Below, in pieces: positions 7,281 to 11,477 of a stretch of DNA of 11,477 nucleotides. How positions within the stretch are numbered: position 1 is the stretch's first letter; the number at the start of each line of letters is the position of its first letter. The stretch lies in the NCBI GenBank assembly GCA_023137075.1, contig JAGLQA010000438.1, forward strand, positions 1-11,477, given 5' to 3'. Position numbers and translations under genes: made by a program. The notes under the pieces were generated by a model. The model was not told where the DNA came from and did not search any database. It saw nothing but the letters and a program-made list of their open reading frames with translations. The stretch is from Candidatus Aminicenantota bacterium. GTDB lineage: Bacteria > Acidobacteriota > Aminicenantia > UBA2199.

Positions 7281-8680
7281 ATTTAGATTACGAATATTAC
7301 AAGACCACCAGGAGCTTATGTCCCGGATGTAAAAAAATTCTCCCTGCTAAAATAGTCTTCTATAACGACTCTGTCTACATGCTAAAGAACTGTAAAGAAC
7401 ATGGAGAATTTTTTACTTTAATATACGGCGATCGCCGGAAATATATCGAAGCTTTAAAAATAAGTAAACCCGCTTTATATCCTTTGGAATTTTTTAGCGA
7501 AAATTTCAACGGCTGCGGAGCGAGCTGCGGCCTGTGCCCGGAACACCAACAGCATACCTGCCTGCCCATAATTGAAATAACGGACCACTGCAACATGTCC
7601 TGTCCTATATGCCTGGCCGGGAATCACAATGGTTGGCACATGCCTGTGGAAAAATTTAAAAAGATAGTTGACAATCTAATTAAAGCCGAAGGTTCCTTAG
7701 ACATGATCAACATCAGTGGGGGAGAACCCACGCTGCACCCGGAATTACTCGAGATAGTGGAAGCAGCAAACAGGCCGGAAATTTTGACCGTTTCCATCAG
7801 TACCAACGGGAAAGAATTTTTACGCGACAAAAATTTACTTACAAAGCTCATAGATAGGAATGTATTCATATCCCTCCAGTTTGACGGGTTTGATGATGAT
7901 TCCAATATCAAACTTAGGGGAGAGGGAGTACTCGAGGAGAAACTCGGGATCCTCGAGCTTCTTGAAAAATTCTCCGCCAGGACATCGTTAGTTATGACGG
8001 TTATGAGAGGAGTGAATCATAAAGAGATCGGAAAAGTAGTTCAATATTTTCTTAAAAAGGATTTCATAAGGTCACTCATGTTTCAACCCATTGTTTTTGC
8101 CAACCCCGGTCTTGAATATGATGTTGAAAAAGTTATCACAATTCCCGGCATCGCGGCCGAAATTGCCGCCGGTTCAGGTGGAATAATACGGGAATCGGAT
8201 ATTATAAACCTGCCGTGCAGTCACCCCACATGCTTTGCCCTCACCTATCTTTTAAAACTTGACAACAGTACCGGCGGAGAAGGAGAATATATCCCCATAC
8301 CCAGGTTGGTCGAGGTCGAACAATACTTAGATACCATAAAAAACAGAACGGCCCCGGGATTGGAGAGCGAATCATACGAGAAAATAAAGAATAACATTTA
8401 CAGTTTATGGTCATCCTCCGGTATCCAGCCCCAATCCGGGAAGATCCTTCATTCATTAAAAAATATCATGTGCGAAATAGGGCAGTGCGGCAAGGACATG
8501 ACACCACAGAAATTGTTCAATGTCATGGAAAAGAACATTAAATCGTTGTTTATACACCATTTCATGGATGCTTACAATTTCGATTTCTCCAGGGTAATGA
8601 AGTGCTGCAACCAGTATCCCTTAGATGAAAATCGTTTGATCCCATGTTGTATTTATAACAATATGGAAAGAAAAAGGTAA
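7277..8680 (+). CDS. Radical SAM protein, Tes/MJ0619-like (second copy)
   Basis: This 467-residue paralogue of the preceding protein has the SAM-cluster motif C105-x3-C109-x2-C112 (CNMSCPIC), GGE motif NISGGEPTLHPEL, an N-terminal C15-x2-C18 with C39-x2-H42, a middle C80-x3-C84-x2-C87-x7-C95, and C-terminal C314-x4-C319 (CSHPTC), C443/C444 and C457/C458 (IPCCIYN). The NLPCSHPTCFALTYLL stretch is close to what I recall of COG1964/Tes-type proteins. The first copy has Gly where this one has C314 and gains a cysteine four residues after the shared one. GAGG at 7267-7270 lies 6 bases before ATG 7277, which overlaps the upstream stop. The tandem coupled arrangement implies the two are made together; they could act in sequence or as a complex. 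Methylation, C-C coupling or ring formation on an acyl chain are all possible. Confidence 0.85.
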   Translation: MNLDYEYYKTTRSLCPGCKKILPAKIVFYNDSVYMLKNCKEHGEFFTLIYGDRRKYIEALKISKPALYPLEFFSENFNGCGASCGLCPEHQQHTCLPIIEITDHCNMSCPICLAGNHNGWHMPVEKFKKIVDNLIKAEGSLDMINISGGEPTLHPELLEIVEAANRPEILTVSISTNGKEFLRDKNLLTKLIDRNVFISLQFDGFDDDSNIKLRGEGVLEEKLGILELLEKFSARTSLVMTVMRGVNHKEIGKVVQYFLKKDFIRSLMFQPIVFANPGLEYDVEKVITIPGIAAEIAAGSGGIIRESDIINLPCSHPTCFALTYLLKLDNSTGGEGEYIPIPRLVEVEQYLDTIKNRTAPGLESESYEKIKNNIYSLWSSSGIQPQSGKILHSLKNIMCEIGQCGKDMTPQKLFNVMEKNIKSLFIHHFMDAYNFDFSRVMKCCNQYPLDENRLIPCCIYNNMERKR

Positions 8681-8717
8681 TAATTAGAGATTATAAAAAA
8701 ACAAGGAGCGAATTGAA

Positions 8718-9194
8718 ATGAGGTTTGTGTTTATCGATAGGATCGAGGAAATAGAAAAAAACAAATATGCGAAAGGAATTAAAGCAATATCTTTTGAAGA
8801 AGGATTATTAAAATCACCTTCCTATGAAAAGGGCTCCTTCCCCCCGCTTTTACTACTGGAATCCGCGGCCCAACTCGCTTCATGGCTCATCATGTACAGC
8901 AGCGATTTTAAGTTGATTCCCATGATAGCAAAAATGGAAAAGGTATCGGTTTTCGGAAACGTGAAAAGCGGAGATATACTGAACATCGAGTTAAATATAA
9001 TTTCCATGAATGAGGAGGGGGCGCTATTAAATGCAGAAATTTTTTCCTCCGGCAGGTTGGTCACGAAAGGCGAAAATTGTTTATGCGTTTTTGCCGAGCT
9101 TGAAAAATTCGTGGACCCGGCGGAGATGGCGGCCATGTTCTCAGACATCAGCAAAAATGCGAAGTTTCACGGAGGTGAGGAGGAATTACAATGA
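8718..9194 (+). CDS. FabZ-fold protein lacking the catalytic histidine
   Basis: This 158-residue hotdog-fold protein aligns without gaps to the FabZ at 91 over the first 50 residues: MRF, DRI, AKGIK, then FPPLLLLESAAQ. The catalytic Glu is kept as Glu48 but the position of His34 is Pro34 (SPSYEKGSF replaces DDHFPRHP). A homodimer should not dehydrate by the usual FabZ mechanism. FabZ active sites lie at the dimer interface and pair His of one subunit with Glu of the other, so a mixed dimer with the FabZ at 91 could still have one complete site. It may also be a chain-binding or isomerase-like partner. AAGGAG at 8703-8708 is 9 bases before the ATG, after a 37-base gap. The stop overlaps the following gene as ATGA. 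Confidence 0.8.
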   Translation: MRFVFIDRIEEIEKNKYAKGIKAISFEEGLLKSPSYEKGSFPPLLLLESAAQLASWLIMYSSDFKLIPMIAKMEKVSVFGNVKSGDILNIELNIISMNEEGALLNAEIFSSGRLVTKGENCLCVFAELEKFVDPAEMAAMFSDISKNAKFHGGEEELQ

Positions 9195-9895
9195 AGAGAC
9201 CGGTTTTTTTTGTTATTTTTATCATCGTTCTTTTCTTACTTATACAGGCATCGGCCCGGGAGAAAGAGGATAACTATAGTTATAGAAACGTTTTAATCAA
9301 GATGAAAGCGCACTTCGAAAAAATTAAAACCTACCGGTGCCTATTTGAATCCTTTACCGCGAAAGGGGAAAAAACCAAGTTAGTGGTATGTAATTATTTC
9401 TATAAGTCTCCCGGAATGATACGCATGGAAATCCTGGAAGGGAAGTATAACGGCACGGTTATGTTATATAAACCTCATAAAGTACGCCTCAAGTTAGGAA
9501 GAGGCATCCTGTCCTGGTTTTCCTTTTCATACAAACCGGAACATGATTGGGTAACGGATTTGCGGGACTATGGGCTGCACCAGTCACACTGGGGTTGGTA
9601 CATCGACCAACATATCCGGATGCTGGAATTGGCAGATGGGACATTCTCCGGGGAAGAAGTGGCGGCAGGGAGGGATACGATAAAATATACCATCGTTTCT
9701 AAAGAATCCCAAAAAACAAGAAGTATTGCAAAAGAAATATTATGGGTAGACAAAAGAGAATTCATCCCCGTTAAATATGTGCAGTACGACAGCCTGGGGA
9801 AAATAATAATGTCGAACCTTCATAAAGATATAAAATTGAACATAAAGCTTGACAATAAGCTGTTCCGGAAATTCAAGAGATATAAACCTAATTAG
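9191..9895 (+). CDS. Exported LolA/DUF1571-like lipid-handling protein
   Basis: This 234-residue protein begins with a signal peptide: basic MKRP, a hydrophobic stretch to about residue 18, and QASA before Arg23, a signal peptidase I type site. There is no lipobox cysteine, so it should be soluble in the periplasm. The mature part resembles the LolA/DUF1571 beta-cup family: an amphipathic N-terminal helix (VLIKMKAHFEKIKTYRC), then strands such as YFYKSPGMIRMEILEG and TVMLYKPHKVRLKLG, and a late LWVDKREFIPVKYVQYDSLG. Such proteins hold lipids or acyl groups in a hydrophobic cavity; LolA-like genes are also found in aryl-polyene clusters. GAGGAGG at 9177-9183 is 7 bases before the ATG. It is the last gene of the operon, which suggests the product leaves the cytoplasmic membrane. 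The family match is from pattern memory; similarity is modest. Confidence 0.7.
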   Translation: MKRPVFFVIFIIVLFLLIQASAREKEDNYSYRNVLIKMKAHFEKIKTYRCLFESFTAKGEKTKLVVCNYFYKSPGMIRMEILEGKYNGTVMLYKPHKVRLKLGRGILSWFSFSYKPEHDWVTDLRDYGLHQSHWGWYIDQHIRMLELADGTFSGEEVAAGRDTIKYTIVSKESQKTRSIAKEILWVDKREFIPVKYVQYDSLGKIIMSNLHKDIKLNIKLDNKLFRKFKRYKPN

Positions 9896-9897
9896 GA

Positions 9898-11199
9898 TCA
9901 GGCCCGGGACGCCGCCTCCTTCTTGAACAGCTTGTGACGGAAAAGCCAAAGCGTAATGCCCACACCGACAACGAATAGTAGTTCGGTTGCCTCTTCCCAT
10001 AACTCGTACCATAAAAGATTATCTCGATAAGAAGCGATAAGGAAAAAACGCAGCGTACCGAAACTGAGATAGCCGATCCCACCCGAAAAGAATACCTTTG
10101 CGTAGGTTACCGGGTCCACTTTTTTGACTAACAAGATGATGAGTGTAATAACAAACAGGACGATGGCAATATACGGGCAAAACCGGATTTCAAATAGCTG
10201 GTAGATAACCGGGTGGGAAAAATCGTAAGGCGTCCCTACGACAGTTGTGTTGTACGAACCCCAATGGGGAACCCCGGTCAGGGGAATAAATGCCAGGATG
10301 ATACATGCCAGTGTTAAGAAAAGAAAGAACCGTTTTAGACCGCAGGGCGCTTCGGTGTATTTAAAACAAGCCCGGCAGAGTCCGATGGCAGCACATTTCT
10401 GTTCTATATCGCTGTATTTTATAATCCTTCTATCTATGCCCTCGAATAGGGCAAAGGTGACAAAAGCGAAGCTTAAGACCATGCCGAAACTGTGCAAATA
10501 TTCAGATAGAAAAGAGGTATCCCGGAAAACAAAATAATTTACCCAACAGGCGGTTTCACCTGCCAGGAAAAAAACCAGGCCCCATTTAAGTGTTTTGAGA
10601 TCGAAGGACCGGGCTTTCCACAGGATTATGATAAGCAATAAAGACAACAACATATAAAGCGGCTTTATTACAAGACCGTAACCGATTACAACTAATTCTT
10701 TGAAAAGGGGCATGTCCCGCGAAGTAAAGTGCTTAATTTCACCGGAATTTTTTATAATCTTATAGAATCCCGGTTTGAAAGGTTTTTTCAAATTTGCCAC
10801 CCAGGCCTCGGCGCCGCCGCGCACATTTGATATATTTGCCGCCCCCATTTTTTGCAGCTTACGAACGGCCAATGCGCTTGTTATGCCACTCTTGCAGAGG
10901 AGGATTAGTTGTTTTCCGGCAAATTGTTCCGGCAAATCGTTCAACGAGGATAATGCCATAATTTTATCATAAGGCCAGTTCAGGGAACCGTCTATATGGT
11001 TGCCCTTGAACTCCCCGGAACTTCGGATATCGACAAGTATGGCATTGGCGCCCGGTTTATCTAATAGTTCGACGGCCTCTCCGGGAGTTATGTTTGGTGG
11101 GCTGCCGATAAGAGTCTCGTAGAGAATGATAGGCAAGATACCAACGAAAACGATTAATATGGAGAGAAGCAATTTTTTTCCCTTATTTTGTAGTAACAT
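9898..11199 (-). CDS. Membrane protein with periplasmic rhodanese domain and cytosolic four-Cys loop
   Basis: This 433-residue protein has a first membrane helix (about 9-30), then a rhodanese domain (about 35-138) with VDIRSSGEF and the active-site loop CKSGITS (Cys102), GGAEAW at its end, and about seven further membrane helices (roughly 167-193, 205-225, 232-253, 290-309, 340-358, 368-390, 404-420). Positive-inside residues place the rhodanese domain in the periplasm and the loop with C269, C275, C278 and C286 in the cytosol, where it could bind a metal or iron-sulfur cluster. Rhodanese domains carry sulfur as a persulfide on their cysteine. I do not recognise the membrane half as a named family. 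I chose ATG 11199 because GAAGGAGGTG lies just upstream; an earlier ATG at 11256 lacks this. It converges on the lipid operon with a 2-base gap, so it is probably a separate function. Confidence 0.8.
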   Translation of the reverse strand: MLLQNKGKKLLLSILIVFVGILPIILYETLIGSPPNITPGEAVELLDKPGANAILVDIRSSGEFKGNHIDGSLNWPYDKIMALSSLNDLPEQFAGKQLILLCKSGITSALAVRKLQKMGAANISNVRGGAEAWVANLKKPFKPGFYKIIKNSGEIKHFTSRDMPLFKELVVIGYGLVIKPLYMLLSLLLIIILWKARSFDLKTLKWGLVFFLAGETACWVNYFVFRDTSFLSEYLHSFGMVLSFAFVTFALFEGIDRRIIKYSDIEQKCAAIGLCRACFKYTEAPCGLKRFFLFLTLACIILAFIPLTGVPHWGSYNTTVVGTPYDFSHPVIYQLFEIRFCPYIAIVLFVITLIILLVKKVDPVTYAKVFFSGGIGYLSFGTLRFFLIASYRDNLLWYELWEEATELLFVVGVGITLWLFRHKLFKKEAASRA

Positions 11200-11202
11200 A
11201 TT

Positions 11203-11212
11203 CACCTCCTTC
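11203..11212 (-). promoter_or_regulatory. Strong ribosome binding site for the rhodanese membrane protein
   Basis: Read on the minus strand this is GAAGGAGGTG, with the GGAGG core 5 bases from ATG 11199. It decides the start in favour of 11199 over the in-frame ATG 57 bases upstream. Confidence 0.8.
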
Positions 11213-11308
11213 TTAAAGAATATATTAGAGAAATAAATAAAAAAAGTCAATAACACTCAAGAATCACCCAGCAATTCTAATTTTGATTTCTAAGATGTTT
11301 ATTCTTTC

Positions 11309-11346
11309 AGGAAAATATATTATACAAGGAAAATATATTATACAAG
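11309..11346. repeat. 18-base perfect tandem repeat, two copies
   Basis: The unit GGAAAATATATTATACAA occurs at 11310-11327 and 11328-11345; the 18-base period holds from 11309 to 11346. On the minus strand each copy carries TATAAT, so the repeat may duplicate a -10 box upstream of the rhodanese gene. It could also be a chance slippage product in AT-rich DNA. Confidence 0.85.
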
Positions 11347-11365
11347 ACGCTCACAAAAATGAGAA
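11319..11365 (-). promoter_or_regulatory. Possible promoter region of the rhodanese membrane gene
   Basis: On the minus strand TATAAT boxes occur at 11342-11337 and 11324-11319. The distal box has TTCTCA (11365-11360) 17 bases upstream, four of six matches to the -35 consensus; the proximal one has only TTGTAT at a short 15-base spacing. Both would give leaders of roughly 110-130 bases. The -10 boxes are perfect but the -35 elements are weak. Confidence 0.45.
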
Positions 11366-11425
11366 TATTTTTGGGTAATAAAGCTAAAAGTGGAAGAACG
11401 CTCCTTTTGGTCGCGTCCTATCCCT

Positions 11426-11453
11426 AATTTTCCATCTTAATTTATGGAAAATT
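11426..11453. other. Perfect 10-base inverted repeat with 8-base loop
   Basis: AATTTTCCAT at 11426-11435 and ATGGAAAATT at 11444-11453 are exact reverse complements around CTTAATTT; a T/G wobble and a C/G pair could extend the stem by two. It is AT-rich, without a following T-run on the plus strand, so it is a poor intrinsic terminator. It may be an operator, the end of a neighbouring element, or a terminator of a gene beyond the window edge. The whole stretch 11200-11477 has no coding sequence that I can support. Confidence 0.55.
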
Positions 11454-11477
11454 GGATTCCGACTACAGCCTGCTAAA

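Noticed and set aside
91..9895. Ladderane lipid cluster
   Set aside because: The synthase plus radical SAM theme is similar, but I see no phytoene-desaturase-like gene and no B12-binding radical SAM protein, so the label is not justified.
91..9895. Aryl-polyene pigment cluster
   Set aside because: KS/CLF, dehydratase pair, reductase, ACP and LolA-like genes fit, but the starter ligase or ammonia lyase, glycosyltransferase, acyltransferase and large exporter are missing, and radical SAM genes are not typical.
11200..11256. Earlier start of the rhodanese membrane protein
   Set aside because: It would place the strong GAAGGAGGTG inside the coding sequence and add a second hydrophobic stretch; ATG 11199 fits the signal.

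Overview
The window holds a compact, one-direction gene cluster of eleven genes (91-9895, + strand). Most genes overlap or nearly touch the next one. A single membrane-protein gene (11199-9898, - strand) follows, converging on the cluster, and then about 280 bases of AT-rich non-coding DNA. A sigma70-type promoter at 40-69 sits just upstream of the first start codon, so the cluster very likely begins inside the window. The convergent gene closes it 2 bases after the last stop, so the operon looks complete. I see no RNA genes, mobile elements or CRISPR arrays. The DNA is of moderate GC. The secreted LolA-like protein suggests a Gram-negative (diderm) bacterium, and the two iron-sulfur-rich radical SAM enzymes suggest an anaerobe. 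The species cannot be named from sequence alone.

The first block (91-5641) is a dedicated type II fatty acid/polyketide-like synthase: a FabZ-type dehydratase, a ketosynthase-fold protein that has lost all three catalytic residues, an intact ketosynthase, a FabG-type reductase, a nitroreductase-family flavoprotein, an acyl carrier protein with a large insertion, and a second FabG-type reductase. The dead/live ketosynthase pair resembles the chain-length-factor/ketosynthase pairs of type II polyketide and aryl-polyene systems. No classical enoyl reductase, malonyl transferase, thioesterase or acyltransferase is present. The acyl product may therefore stay unsaturated, or be finished by the nitroreductase and by housekeeping enzymes.

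The second block (5730-9895) follows an A-rich spacer. It has two tandem radical SAM proteins whose cysteine layout matches the MJ0619/tetraether-lipid-synthase (Tes) type family (COG1964-like), a second FabZ-fold protein lacking the catalytic histidine but keeping the glutamate, and an exported LolA/DUF1571-like protein.

My reading is an uncharacterised specialised-lipid pathway. An ACP-bound chain is built by a paired ketosynthase and possibly paired dehydratases, then modified or C-C coupled by the two Tes-like radical SAM enzymes, and finally handled in the periplasm by the LolA-like protein. The gene families are well supported. The product and the order of steps are inference. The opposite-strand gene encodes a periplasmic rhodanese domain fused to a seven-helix membrane region with a cytosolic four-cysteine loop; I see no direct link to the lipid operon.
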